Below are positions 1 through 7,284 of a stretch of DNA of 19,274 nt, one piece after another. The notes under the pieces are model-generated. The model ran no database searches. It saw only the letters and a list, made by a program, of their open reading frames with translations, and had not been told where the DNA came from. Source of the DNA: JBAWVR01 sp037147155 (GTDB lineage Bacteria; Patescibacteriota; Minisyncoccia; Phycocordibacterales; GWA1-40-21). The DNA is taken from the NCBI GenBank assembly GCA_037147155.1, contig JBAWVR010000011.1:1-19274 (forward strand). Reading direction: 5' to 3'. Each line of letters starts with the position of its first letter. Positions within the stretch are counted from its first letter, which is position 1. A program made the translations under genes and the position numbers.

Positions 1-55
1 GAATTAACTACAAAACTCCACAGGAGATGGTGCCAAGGTATTGACTAGAATACGG

Positions 56-1954
56 CTATAGTAAACTTTCCGGCTCGACATCAATAGAAAAAACTGGTGG
101 CAGATTGCGGAGTTTATCAAGTAGATTTTTATCTGGCCATTTTTCGCGAGGAATTTTCAAGAGTCCGTTCATAATAAGTTTTCCAGTCGGACCAGGCACA
201 AACGCTGGGAAGACATCAATCTGGTATGGCTCCAAAGTGGTTTGAAGTTTTTCCATTTCAGCAATCACGGCCGCCTTGGTTCCAACTAGGGAGATTTTTA
301 TCATCGCCGAAAACGGTGGATAGGAGAGCTCTTTGCGGGCAGAGATTTCTTCACGATAAAAATCAGACAAGTTACCCTTGATGGCATAGTCTAAAACTTT
401 TTGGTCTGGGTTACGAGTTTGGAGAATAAAACAACGAGTGGTCAGAGAACGGATTTTCAAAATAATATTGATAATACGTTCATTGATACGAAAATCTGGC
501 ATTGAGAAAAAAGAGTCCATAGACACGATAGCGGAGTTTTGAATTTTCTCGGTAATGTAGGGTAGAGCCATCTCAGTACCAATCATGACCGATCCCGGTG
601 AAGCCAAAAATCTATCGGCTATTTCACAAGCACGTTTGTGACTGCTGGCAGTATCGGAGTCCAAGCGAAAGACGGTCATGTTGGGATAAAGTCGATTGAT
701 TTCTTGTTCTATCAATTCTGAGCCGATGCCTAGAGTATTCAAACGCCAACTATCACATTTACGACATTTTTCATCAGAATCGCGGCGTTCTCCACATCTG
801 TGACAGAGGAAGAAATTGGCTCGGCCAGTATGGAGAACGGTAGGTGAGTCACAAATATTACATTTAACAATGGTATTGCAATCAGCACAGACGGTGATTG
901 GGTGTAGTCCGCGACGAGCAGTAAAGATAAACAAATTTTCGCTGTTATCTTGATTGGTGGAGAGTAAATCTTTTAGATCATTAGAAATAATTTTGAAAGC
1001 GACTTTCTTGCCATCATCTTTTTCGCCGGTCGGACGGGTACGCATATCAATAATGCGTTGCTCTGAAGTAGTGAGCGAGCGGAATTTGCTTGGATAGATT
1101 TCATGTATGTCTCCATTTTTGAAACGCCACAAAGTCTCGGTGCGAAGTAGAGTATCACCAAGAAGAAGTCTAACGCCCATTTTCTCACACAGTTTTTCGG
1201 CAAAGAAACGAGCGTCCAAAAACGGTCGGTGCTGACTCTTGTAAGCTCTGGCACTTTCGCGGTCAATAATTATGGTGCCCAAGTCAGTACGTGGCAGGGC
1301 GAGAAACGATGGAGTGGTCAAGACGAAGACGCTGTGTTCTTCGGCAATAATCTTGTTCCAGCCAGCCATGATTTCTTTTTTGGTTAAACCACCGTGGAGG
1401 ATAAAGGTGTAAGTCTCAATGCCTTTATTGAGAGTTTCAGCTGCCTTCTTGAGTTCTTGAATAGTGGGGAGACAGAGGTAGACAGATTTACTTTTGGCAA
1501 ACTCTTCGCGTATCACACTCTTGTAATGAGCATAACGTTCATCATCATCAGTTTGAATGATGAATTTTTCGGCCATTTCTTTTTTCTTATCAGTCAGTTT
1601 CGGAGAAGAAACTTTTTCCAAGTTTTCCAAAATAGCGCTAGGTAAGGAAGAATATAAAACCGCACCAGTAGCACTAGCGATTTCTTCACCGACTACTTGG
1701 CAGGCTTCAATAAAGCCCGGCAAGAAAATATCGGCTGGCTTTTTGCGAGAGATTTTTTTGATAGCGTAATCAAAATTTTTGATACTGGATTTTTCTTCCA
1801 AAACATCTTGGCAGGAGACGACGATGCCAGGAATATTGCGGTTGCGGAGAGGCACAGAAACCACTGAACCAATAGGGAGTTGGTCTGCTCCAAAATATGT
1901 CAGTTTTTCCCTGGCAATACCGCGGGAAATAGGTATAACGCCGATGAGTTTCAT
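56..1954 (-). CDS. priA: PriA-like primosomal protein N' with degenerate helicase motifs
   Basis: 632 aa. PriA normally binds stalled replication forks, remodels them as a 3'-5' superfamily 2 helicase and helps reload DnaB. The N-terminal ~100 residues resemble the PriA 3'-DNA-binding domain (start IGVIPIS, then GSVVSVPLRNR). Eight zinc-binding cysteines are intact (C356, C359, C365, C368, C384, C387, C397, C400), as are the GIGSELIEQE, LDSDTA, PDFRINER and SYPPFSAM family segments. The helicase core is eroded: where Walker A (GxTGSGKT) belongs near 133-145 it reads QTDDDERYAHYK, the DEEH box is DRES (231-234), motif V lost its KGHDF part, and the arginine-finger QVAGRAGR region near 498-506 is LKIRSLTTR. 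It is therefore probably unable to hydrolyse ATP and acts as a structural or DNA-binding factor. Family assignment is firm; loss of activity is inferred. The start ATG at 1954 lacks a clear SD. No gene is visible in the 55 bases past its stop. Confidence 0.93.
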   Translation of the reverse strand: MKLIGVIPISRGIAREKLTYFGADQLPIGSVVSVPLRNRNIPGIVVSCQDVLEEKSSIKNFDYAIKKISRKKPADIFLPGFIEACQVVGEEIASATGAVLYSSLPSAILENLEKVSSPKLTDKKKEMAEKFIIQTDDDERYAHYKSVIREEFAKSKSVYLCLPTIQELKKAAETLNKGIETYTFILHGGLTKKEIMAGWNKIIAEEHSVFVLTTPSFLALPRTDLGTIIIDRESARAYKSQHRPFLDARFFAEKLCEKMGVRLLLGDTLLRTETLWRFKNGDIHEIYPSKFRSLTTSEQRIIDMRTRPTGEKDDGKKVAFKIISNDLKDLLSTNQDNSENLFIFTARRGLHPITVCADCNTIVKCNICDSPTVLHTGRANFFLCHRCGERRDSDEKCRKCDSWRLNTLGIGSELIEQEINRLYPNMTVFRLDSDTASSHKRACEIADRFLASPGSVMIGTEMALPYITEKIQNSAIVSMDSFFSMPDFRINERIINIILKIRSLTTRCFILQTRNPDQKVLDYAIKGNLSDFYREEISARKELSYPPFSAMIKISLVGTKAAVIAEMEKLQTTLEPYQIDVFPAFVPGPTGKLIMNGLLKIPREKWPDKNLLDKLRNLPPVFSIDVEPESLL

Positions 1955-1958
1955 TACC

Positions 1959-1990
1959 TATATAGTGCCAGTAAATTGGGGAAATATCAA
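1959..1990 (-). promoter_or_regulatory. Possible priA promoter overlapping the first repeat copy
   Basis: Reading the minus strand, TTGATA (1990-1985) lies upstream of TATATA (1964-1959), with a long 20-bp spacer; ACTATA (1966-1961) would give 18 bp. Either choice puts transcription start at or within a few bases of the priA ATG (1954), so the mRNA would be nearly leaderless. The -35 candidate is built from the GGGTTGA end of the first repeat copy. Weak elements; low confidence. Confidence 0.3.
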
Positions 1991-2121
1991 CCCGGTTGTA
2001 GATTTTACCATTGAAAACTGAAGTTTTCGAAAATCGTAGTCAAAAACAGTTTTATAAATTTAAATCTCTCGTGTGTATTACTGGTTTTTCTTAAAAACCG
2101 ATGGTAAAACTCACAACGGGG
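1987..2121. repeat. Repeat unit A (135 bp)
   Basis: Ends: CCCGGTTGTAGATTTTACCA at the left (from 1991) pairs with ATGGTAAAACTCACAACGGG at the right (2101-2120), with small bulges. Two internal hairpins are visible: GAAAAC-TGAA-GTTTTC at 2013-2028, extendable to 2011-2030, and GGTTTTT-CTT-AAAAACC at 2083-2099. The CTT loop is at unit offset 103-105. Confidence 0.8.
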
Positions 2122-2256
2122 TCAACCCGGTTGTGAGATTTGGCATTGTTTTTTCAAAACTAACCATTTTGATATCAGACTTTCCTTTTCTTTACGAGAC
2201 CAAGTTACTCAGCTTACTTAAAAGCCTTGCTTTTGATGCCAAATTCTACAACGGGG
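2122..2256. repeat. Repeat unit B (135 bp)
   Basis: The left end (GGTTGTGAGATTTGGCAT from 2129) pairs with the right end (ATGCCAAATTCTACAAC, 2236-2252). The inner stem is ATTTGGCAT/ATGCCAAAT where unit A has TTTTACCAT/ATGGTAAAA, a compensated change. Internal hairpins: TCAAAA-7 nt-TTTTGA at 2154-2172 and AAAAGC-CTT-GCTTTT at 2220-2234. The CTT loop is at unit offset 104-106, nearly the same place as in unit A. Confidence 0.8.
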
Positions 2257-2304
2257 TCAACCCAGTTGTGTGAATTTCCAAGACTAGGGTTTAAGGTTTT
2301 TTGT

Positions 2305-2313
2305 TGTTATAAT
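2305..2313 (+). promoter_or_regulatory. Extended -10 promoter for the 2344 gene
   Basis: TGTTATAAT is a perfect TGn-TATAAT extended -10 element. No good -35 is seen 16-18 bp upstream, which is usual for extended -10 promoters. Predicted start near 2320 leaves ~24 nt before the ATG. Confidence 0.5.
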
Positions 2314-2343
2314 TAAACCATAATACTAAACACACAATAATAT

Positions 2344-3102
2344 ATGGTAAATTTTTTTGAAATATTCGGTTTTGCGTCTAAGAAAAATAAAGAGCAAGAA
2401 GAGGAAGAAAAGGCTGGGGCAAAATTAAGACGAGAGGGAATCAGATTCGAATTGAATTCCAATAAAGCTGAAGAAGGTATGGTTGTGATGAGTTTTGGTT
2501 TTGAAACCAAAAGACTTATTTTGAAGAAAATAACTGACGCCGGTTTGTCGGAGGGTGGTTTGATTTGGTGTAAGAGATTTGGTAAAGATGGGAAAATTAG
2601 TTATGACACTTTGGATTTTCGTGAGTTGAATAACTCGACTGTTTCCGTAAAAAAACCAGAGCCAGATATTTCGAGAGGTGAGATTTCTGACAAAAGTTTT
2701 GCTGCAGAAATATTAAAAGGCATCGAAATTGGCGGAGCTCTCATCTCTCCATCAGGTTCAATCCGCGAGATTATCGATATTGATGTTGATAAGAGAGCCG
2801 ATAGCGACGGAGCTTTATTTATGAGTAAAGTCGGCGGAGGTTTTGAAGTAATTGGTCTTGACCGATTGGCAGTTAATAAAAATAAGTTTTTGGCTATATT
2901 AACCGCAGAACAGATGGAAGAAGTAAAGGAAGACGCTGAGGCTTTAGTTAATAATTTTTCTTTTACTGATGAAGCAGATCGAAAGAGAAAGATTAAGGAA
3001 AATGAAGGAAAGAAACTAAGAGATAGTATCATGAATTTTACTCGAAAGAGCATGCCAGATGTGTACAAAAAATTGGCAGAAAGATATCAAAATCGCCAGT
3101 AG
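2344..3102 (+). CDS. Hypothetical charged cytosolic protein
   Basis: 252 aa, not recognised. No signal peptide or membrane segment is visible. Residues 12-30 are a Lys/Glu-rich stretch (KKNKEQEEEEKAGAKLRREG). The middle part alternates short hydrophobic and charged segments, including WCKRFGKDGKISYDTLDF and GGALISPSGSIREIIDIDVD, suggesting a mixed alpha/beta fold. The C-terminal ~60 residues are strongly helical and basic/acidic and could form a coiled coil. The ATG at 2344 has no SD but sits ~24 nt after an extended -10 promoter. It lies directly upstream of frr, with a separate promoter for frr between them. Codon use matches the neighbouring housekeeping genes, so it looks like a native lineage gene rather than a recent import. 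No function is proposed. Confidence 0.75.
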   Translation: MVNFFEIFGFASKKNKEQEEEEKAGAKLRREGIRFELNSNKAEEGMVVMSFGFETKRLILKKITDAGLSEGGLIWCKRFGKDGKISYDTLDFRELNNSTVSVKKPEPDISRGEISDKSFAAEILKGIEIGGALISPSGSIREIIDIDVDKRADSDGALFMSKVGGGFEVIGLDRLAVNKNKFLAILTAEQMEEVKEDAEALVNNFSFTDEADRKRKIKENEGKKLRDSIMNFTRKSMPDVYKKLAERYQNRQ

Positions 3103-3118
3103 TTTTTTTACCGCTTTG

Positions 3119-3127
3119 TGCTATACT
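3119..3127 (+). promoter_or_regulatory. Extended -10 promoter for frr
   Basis: TGCTATACT (TGn plus TATACT) lies between the stop of the 2344 gene and the frr ATG. The -35 position is not conserved. Predicted start near 3134 gives a ~26-nt AT-rich leader. Confidence 0.5.
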
Positions 3128-3159
3128 GTGAGCAATTATAAGGCAATAATAAATTTTTT

Positions 3160-3711
3160 ATGGCATACGATTTTACAAAATTTAAAACTGAATCAAAAGA
3201 AATCGAAGAGTGGCTACGTAAGGAGTGTCAGAGTATTCGTACTGGACAAGCGGCACCGTCAATTCTCGATGGCGTCATGGTAGAGGCTTATGGTCAATCC
3301 ATGCCGATTAAGCAGGTGGCCGGTATTACTATTGAAGATGCTCGTTCCATTCGTATCAGTCCATGGGACACCAGTGTGACCAAAGCGATTGAAAAGGGAA
3401 TTATGGTGGCGGATCTTGGTGTGTCTGTGTCTTCTGATGATAAGGGTGTCCGAGTATCTTTTCCAGAATTGACCGCTGACCGCCGTGTGACTTTGCTCAA
3501 ATTAGCCAAAGGTAAGTTAGAGGAATCTCGCGCTACTCTGCGTGCTCTTCGTAATGTCACAATGACAGATATTGAAAACAAAGAAAAAGAAGGTGGTATG
3601 GGTGAAGATGAGAAGAATCGTTATAAGACAGAGTTACAAAAAATGGTAGATGCAACAAATGCGGTGTTGGAAGAAGTTTTGAATAAGAAAGAAAAAGAAA
3701 TTTCTCTCTAG
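3160..3711 (+). CDS. frr: Ribosome recycling factor
   Basis: 183 aa, the usual length for RRF (~185). With EF-G it splits post-termination ribosomes in the cytosol. Family landmarks are the N-terminal helix reaching LRKECQSIRTGQAAPSILDG (about residues 19-38), the domain II segment VEAYGQSMPIKQVAGITIED with ISPWDTS, then FPELTADRRVTLLKLAKGKLEESR and the C-terminal long helix ending in EEVLNKKEKEISL. The usual PLPxLTEERR signature appears as FPELTADRR. The ATG at 3160 follows an AT-rich leader without an SD. It is 40 bp upstream of rseP, and the frr-rseP pair probably shares a transcript ending at the 4854-4894 terminator. In many bacteria frr lies in a translation/envelope cluster close to rseP, which fits. 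Confidence 0.96.
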   Translation: MAYDFTKFKTESKEIEEWLRKECQSIRTGQAAPSILDGVMVEAYGQSMPIKQVAGITIEDARSIRISPWDTSVTKAIEKGIMVADLGVSVSSDDKGVRVSFPELTADRRVTLLKLAKGKLEESRATLRALRNVTMTDIENKEKEGGMGEDEKNRYKTELQKMVDATNAVLEEVLNKKEKEISL

Positions 3712-3750
3712 TTTCTAGTTGATTTTTAGGCAGTACATAATCACAATTAA

Positions 3751-4848
3751 ATGACCGTTATAATTTTTATTTTCATATTGGCACTTTTAGTTTTTATTCA
3801 TGAACTTGGTCATTTTTTGGTAGCCAAAAAATCAGGTGTTCGTGTTGATGAATTTGCCATTGGTTTTCCACCAACCTTATACAGTAAACAGATTGGAGAA
3901 ACAAAATATTCCATCAACATGATTCCATTTGGTGGTTATGTCAAAATTTTTGGTGAAGATTATGATAGTTTGGAAAATGATCCAGACAAGGCTCGTAGTT
4001 TTGTTTATACCAAGCGCTGGAAACAGGCTTTGATTATTGTAGCGGGTGTTGCTTTCAATATTCTCTTAGCTTGGCCATTCTTCACCTTATCTTTCTGGGG
4101 AGGTTATATGGCCTTATCTCAGAATAAGAACTTTGTTGATAACGCTACAAGTAAATCTATTGTGATCTTGAATACTTTACCTGGTTCTCCGGCCGAAAAA
4201 GCTGGATTTAAGGGCGGGGAAGAAGTCATCGCTCTAAAGTCCGTCTTGGGTGAAGAAGTCAAAGATTTAACTGTAGAAAAATTTCAGTCATTCATTTCTT
4301 CTCGAAAAATTAATGAAAGTGTAGTTTTGACATATTTATCTGGCAAGCAAACTTTGTACGCCACTGTTACACCAAGCTCCGTCAGTTCTTCTAGCCCTAA
4401 AATGTTGGGTGTTGGTTTAGCTGAGGCGGTCAAGGGAAGATTGCCATTTTTTACCGCTATATATGAAGGCTTTATTTATACTTTTAAACTTTTCTATTTC
4501 AGTTTTATTAATTTGGCTGTATTTATCGGTCACGCGATTATTGGACAGGCTAACTTTTCTCAAGTCTCAGGACCAGTTGGACTAGCCAAGATGGTGGGTA
4601 CGGCATCGAGTATGGGATGGGCTCAATTATTTAATTTCATAGGAGTTATTTCTGTCAGTCTCGCTGCTCTTAATCTCTTCCCGTTTCCAGCTCTTGATGG
4701 TGGAAGATTAATATTTATTGGTATTGAGGCCATCATCCGTCGCCCGATCAAACCGGTGGTGGCGGTGGCAGTGAACGCTGTCGGTTTTCTACTTCTGATT
4801 ACCCTTATGGTGGTGGTGACGGTCAAAGACATAATTAAGTTGTTCTAG
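3751..4848 (+). CDS. rseP: RIP metalloprotease RseP (site-2 protease)
   Basis: 365 aa. Intramembrane zinc protease that cuts membrane-spanning substrates; in model bacteria these are anti-sigma factors and signal-peptide remnants. The zinc site HELGH is at residues 17-21 in the first membrane segment. The third metal ligand is in LDG at 315-317 (context FPFPALDGGRL). A central PDZ domain (about 125-190) carries PGSPAEKAGFKGGEEV. Hydrophobic segments occur near 3-25, 88-112, 240-265 and 335-362. The GYVKIFGEDYD segment after the first helix is typical. One PDZ domain is present, as in Gram-positive and CPR-type members, whereas E. coli has two. The start has an A-rich upstream (aattaaATG) and no SD. 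No anti-sigma factor gene is seen nearby, so the substrate is unknown. Confidence 0.95.
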   Translation: MTVIIFIFILALLVFIHELGHFLVAKKSGVRVDEFAIGFPPTLYSKQIGETKYSINMIPFGGYVKIFGEDYDSLENDPDKARSFVYTKRWKQALIIVAGVAFNILLAWPFFTLSFWGGYMALSQNKNFVDNATSKSIVILNTLPGSPAEKAGFKGGEEVIALKSVLGEEVKDLTVEKFQSFISSRKINESVVLTYLSGKQTLYATVTPSSVSSSSPKMLGVGLAEAVKGRLPFFTAIYEGFIYTFKLFYFSFINLAVFIGHAIIGQANFSQVSGPVGLAKMVGTASSMGWAQLFNFIGVISVSLAALNLFPFPALDGGRLIFIGIEAIIRRPIKPVVAVAVNAVGFLLLITLMVVVTVKDIIKLF

Positions 4849-4853
4849 TTTAG

Positions 4854-4894
4854 AAAACAGGGCCGATTCGCGAAGAGCGAATCGGCCCTGTTTT
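4854..4894 (+). terminator. Strong intrinsic terminator after rseP
   Basis: Perfect 18-bp stem: AAAACAGGGCCGATTCGC (4854-4871), loop GAAGA, and its exact complement ending in TTTT (4877-4894). The A/T flanks make it potentially bidirectional. It separates frr-rseP from the proS operon. Confidence 0.85.
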
Positions 4895-4909
4895 CACCAT
4901 TTGTCCAGA

Positions 4910-4938
4910 TTGCCAAGACGGCCTTTTTCGCATAGAAT
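4910..4938 (+). promoter_or_regulatory. proS-mre operon promoter
   Basis: TTGCCA (4910-4915), 17-bp spacer, TAGAAT (4933-4938). The predicted start near 4945 is only ~3 nt before the proS ATG at 4948, so the operon mRNA would be essentially leaderless. Confidence 0.65.
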
Positions 4939-4947
4939 TATAGGCAA

Positions 4948-6198
4948 ATGAAACAATCACAAATTTTTACCAAAACCAGAAAAGAAGCCCCAAAAGATGA
5001 GGTTTCTAAAAATGCGCAATTGCTTATTCGCGCCGGTTTTATCAATAAAGAAATGGCGGGTGTTTATGCTTATCTACCCCTCGGTCTTCGTACAATAAAA
5101 AAGATTGAAAATATTATCCGTGAAGAAATGAACGCGATCGGTGGACAAGAGTTAGTTATGACTGCTTTGCAGGAAAAAGCGACTTGGGAACCTTCTGGCC
5201 GCTGGAGTGACGAAGTGGTTGATAGCTGGTTTAAAACTGAATTAAAAAATGGTACCAAATTGGGACTAGGTTTTACTCATGAGGAACCGATGACTCTCAT
5301 GATGCGAAATCACATCCGTTCTTTCCGCGACATGCCGGTTTCTGTCTATCAATTCCAAACCAAATTCCGCAACGAGGCTCGCGCTAAGTCTGGTATTATG
5401 CGCGCTCGTGAATTTGTGATGAAAGATTTGTATTCTTTCTGTCGCGATTTGGCGGAGCATGAAGTTTTCTATGAGAAAGCCAAGCAAGCCTATGTCAATA
5501 TTTTCAATCGCTTGGGTATTGGCGAAAAAACTTACATCACTTATGCTTCTGGTGGTTCATTTAGTAAATACTCTCACGAATTTCAAACTATTTCTCCAGC
5601 TGGAGAAGACTTGATTCATATCTGTGACAAATGTCACATCGCTGTGAATAAAGAAATTATGGCCGATCTCAATCAGTCTTGCCCTGTCTGTGGTGGTAAA
5701 GACTTGCATGAAGAGAAGGCAATTGAGGTAGGAAATATTTTTACTCTTGGAGAAAAATTTTCATCTGCTTTGGAATTAACTTTCTTGAATGAAAAGGGGG
5801 AAAAGAAGAATGTCTTTATGGGTAGCTATGGTATTGGTCCAGCTCGCTCCATGGGTACGATTGTGGAAAACTTGTCTGACGACAAAGGTATTGTTTGGCC
5901 TGAATCCGTGGCTCCATTTAAGGTTCATTTGATCGAAATTGGTGGAGATAAAGATGTTGTTAGACAAAAGACTGAGGAAGTATATAATATGCTTAGTAAG
6001 GCGGGTATAGAAGTCCTTTGGGATGATCGCGATTTGCGACCGGGGGAGAAGTTTGCTGATGCCGATTTGATCGGTCTACCTTTCCGTGTGGTAGTTAGTG
6101 AAAAAATGATCACCGCTAAAACACTGGAGATAAAATCCCGCCGAGTCGAAAACAGTGAAATCATCAAAGAGGAAGAATTACTGTCAAAGTTAGCATAA
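4948..6198 (+). CDS. proS: Prolyl-tRNA synthetase, short form with zinc knuckle replacing the INS domain
   Basis: 416 aa; class II enzyme that charges tRNA-Pro with proline. The catalytic core is intact: motif 1 region AYLPLGLRTIKKIE, the FTHEEP segment, motif 2 with FRNEARAKSGIMRAREFVMKD, and motif 3 GSYGIGPAR (292-300). A C-terminal anticodon-binding domain (about 318-416) contains DDRDLRPGEKFADADLIGLP. Long bacterial ProRS (~570 aa) carry a ~180-residue editing (INS) domain between the SHEF segment and the VGNIF segment. Here only ~40 residues lie there, with four cysteines C226, C229, C245 and C248 in CxxC...CPVCG arrangement, suggesting a small zinc ribbon. Alanine mis-charging would have to be cleared by another factor or tolerated. 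It is first in the operon and lies 6 nt before mreB. Confidence 0.95.
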   Translation: MKQSQIFTKTRKEAPKDEVSKNAQLLIRAGFINKEMAGVYAYLPLGLRTIKKIENIIREEMNAIGGQELVMTALQEKATWEPSGRWSDEVVDSWFKTELKNGTKLGLGFTHEEPMTLMMRNHIRSFRDMPVSVYQFQTKFRNEARAKSGIMRAREFVMKDLYSFCRDLAEHEVFYEKAKQAYVNIFNRLGIGEKTYITYASGGSFSKYSHEFQTISPAGEDLIHICDKCHIAVNKEIMADLNQSCPVCGGKDLHEEKAIEVGNIFTLGEKFSSALELTFLNEKGEKKNVFMGSYGIGPARSMGTIVENLSDDKGIVWPESVAPFKVHLIEIGGDKDVVRQKTEEVYNMLSKAGIEVLWDDRDLRPGEKFADADLIGLPFRVVVSEKMITAKTLEIKSRRVENSEIIKEEELLSKLA

Positions 6199-6204
6199 AT
6201 AAAA

Positions 6205-7284
6205 ATGATTAAAAAACTATTCAAACATTTAAAAGATAAGGTGAACAATTCAATTTCCAATGATATTGGTATTGATTTGGGTACTGCCAATTCTTTGGTG
6301 TATTTGAGTGGTAAAGGTATTGTAGTTAATGAACCATCAGTGGTGGCCGTCAATCAGAAGACTGGTCAGGTAGTAGCTGTGGGTAGTGCCGCCAAAGAAA
6401 TGTTGGGACGAACGCCTTCACATATTATTGCTATTTGTCCGTTGGTAGACGGCGTGATCTCTGATTTTGAAGTAACTGAAGAAATGATTGCCCACCTCAT
6501 GCGCAAAGCCGAAGAGTTTACCAATAAGAAATTTCTAGGTCCGCGAGTGGTAGTGGGTGTGCCGTCAGGTGTGACCAACGTTCAGATCCGTGCCGTTCGT
6601 GACGCTGCTCGTAATGCCGGTGCTCGTGAAGTATACATTGTTGAAGAACCGATGGCTGGAGCGATTGGTATTAAACTCCCGGTGCGTGATTCTTGCGCTT
6701 CCATGGTGATTGATATTGGTGGTGGCACAACAGATATCGCTGTGATTTCACTCAGCGGTATTATTCGCTCCAAAAATCTAAACATTGCTGGAGTAAAATT
6801 AAACAACGATATCATTGCTTATATTCGTAGTGAGTTCAAAATTTTAATTGGTGAAAAAACCGCTGAGGCCATCAAGATTTCTATTGGTTCTGTAATCCCT
6901 ATGGGCAAACCGGCCGAAGCTTCTATTAAGGGACGCGACTTGGTGACCGGTCTACCACGCGAAGTGATTATTACCGATGCTGATATTCGTGAAGCTATGG
7001 CTCAATCCATCGACTCACTCGTTGAAGGTGTAAAAGAAGTGTTGGAGACCACACCGCCAGAAGTAGTGGCTGATGTTATGCAAAGAGGAATTCACTTGGT
7101 GGGTGGCGGTGCTTTAATTCGCGGTTTGGATTCTGTGATTCAGGAAACTTTTAAAATTCCGGTTTACATTGCCCACGATCCACTCACAGCCATCGCTCGT
7201 GGCACGGGTATTATTTTAGAAAACCTCAAAGATTTTGAAGAAGTCTTAATTCTAAACGAAGATGAACTTCCCCCAAAGAAATAA
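6205..7284 (+). CDS. mreB: Rod-shape actin homologue MreB
   Basis: 359 aa, slightly longer than typical (~340). ATP-binding bacterial actin that forms membrane-associated filaments and guides the elongation machinery. Visible actin-fold motifs: phosphate 1 NDIGIDLGTANS (19-30), the VVVGVPSGVT segment, phosphate 2 DIGGGTTDIAV (170-180) and the adenosine motif LVGGGALIRGLD (298-309). VEEPMAGAIG is the typical interdomain segment. The N-terminus MIKKLFKHLKDKV is a basic amphipathic stretch that could bind membrane. It starts 6 nt after proS with A-rich upstream sequence and no SD. Its end overlaps the mreC start by 23 nt, indicating translational coupling. Confidence 0.97.
   Translation: MIKKLFKHLKDKVNNSISNDIGIDLGTANSLVYLSGKGIVVNEPSVVAVNQKTGQVVAVGSAAKEMLGRTPSHIIAICPLVDGVISDFEVTEEMIAHLMRKAEEFTNKKFLGPRVVVGVPSGVTNVQIRAVRDAARNAGAREVYIVEEPMAGAIGIKLPVRDSCASMVIDIGGGTTDIAVISLSGIIRSKNLNIAGVKLNNDIIAYIRSEFKILIGEKTAEAIKISIGSVIPMGKPAEASIKGRDLVTGLPREVIITDADIREAMAQSIDSLVEGVKEVLETTPPEVVADVMQRGIHLVGGGALIRGLDSVIQETFKIPVYIAHDPLTAIARGTGIILENLKDFEEVLILNEDELPPKK

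Larger units (their letters stand above)
1987..2280. repeat. Structured tandem repeat array, 135-bp period
   Basis: The core TCAACCC followed by (G/A)GTTGT starts at 1987, 2122 and 2257, i.e. at exactly 135-bp spacing twice. It is preceded by ACAACGGGG at the second and third copies. The array has two full units (1987-2121, 2122-2256) and a partial third start (2257-2280). Each unit begins and ends with an inverted repeat of ~25 bp, so it can fold back on itself. Apart from these ends the two units have little sequence in common. Stem bases change in a compensated way between units. The array fills most of the 389-bp gap between priA and the 2344 gene; no convincing coding sequence is present. 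Function unknown. Confidence 0.85.

Noticed and set aside
1..55. A gene or tRNA at the left edge
   Set aside because: Only a small CTCC-ACA-GGAG stem is visible; no start codon or open frame on the minus strand and no tRNA features in this short stretch.
2073..2273. 66-codon open frame across the repeat array
   Set aside because: It runs through two copies of the structured repeat, its ends repeat NGVNPVV because of the repeat core, and it has no SD or family resemblance.
1987..2280. CRISPR array or integron attC sites as an explanation for the 135-bp repeats
   Set aside because: Repeats are too few, the unit is 135 bp with long structured interiors rather than ~30-bp spacers, and no cas genes are visible. 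The junction sequence does not fit the RYYYAAC/GTTRRRY arrangement of attC, and no integrase is seen.
2601..3068. 155-codon open frame antisense to the 2344 gene
   Set aside because: Ser/Leu-rich shadow of the sense gene; no start signal. The sense gene has a promoter and normal composition.
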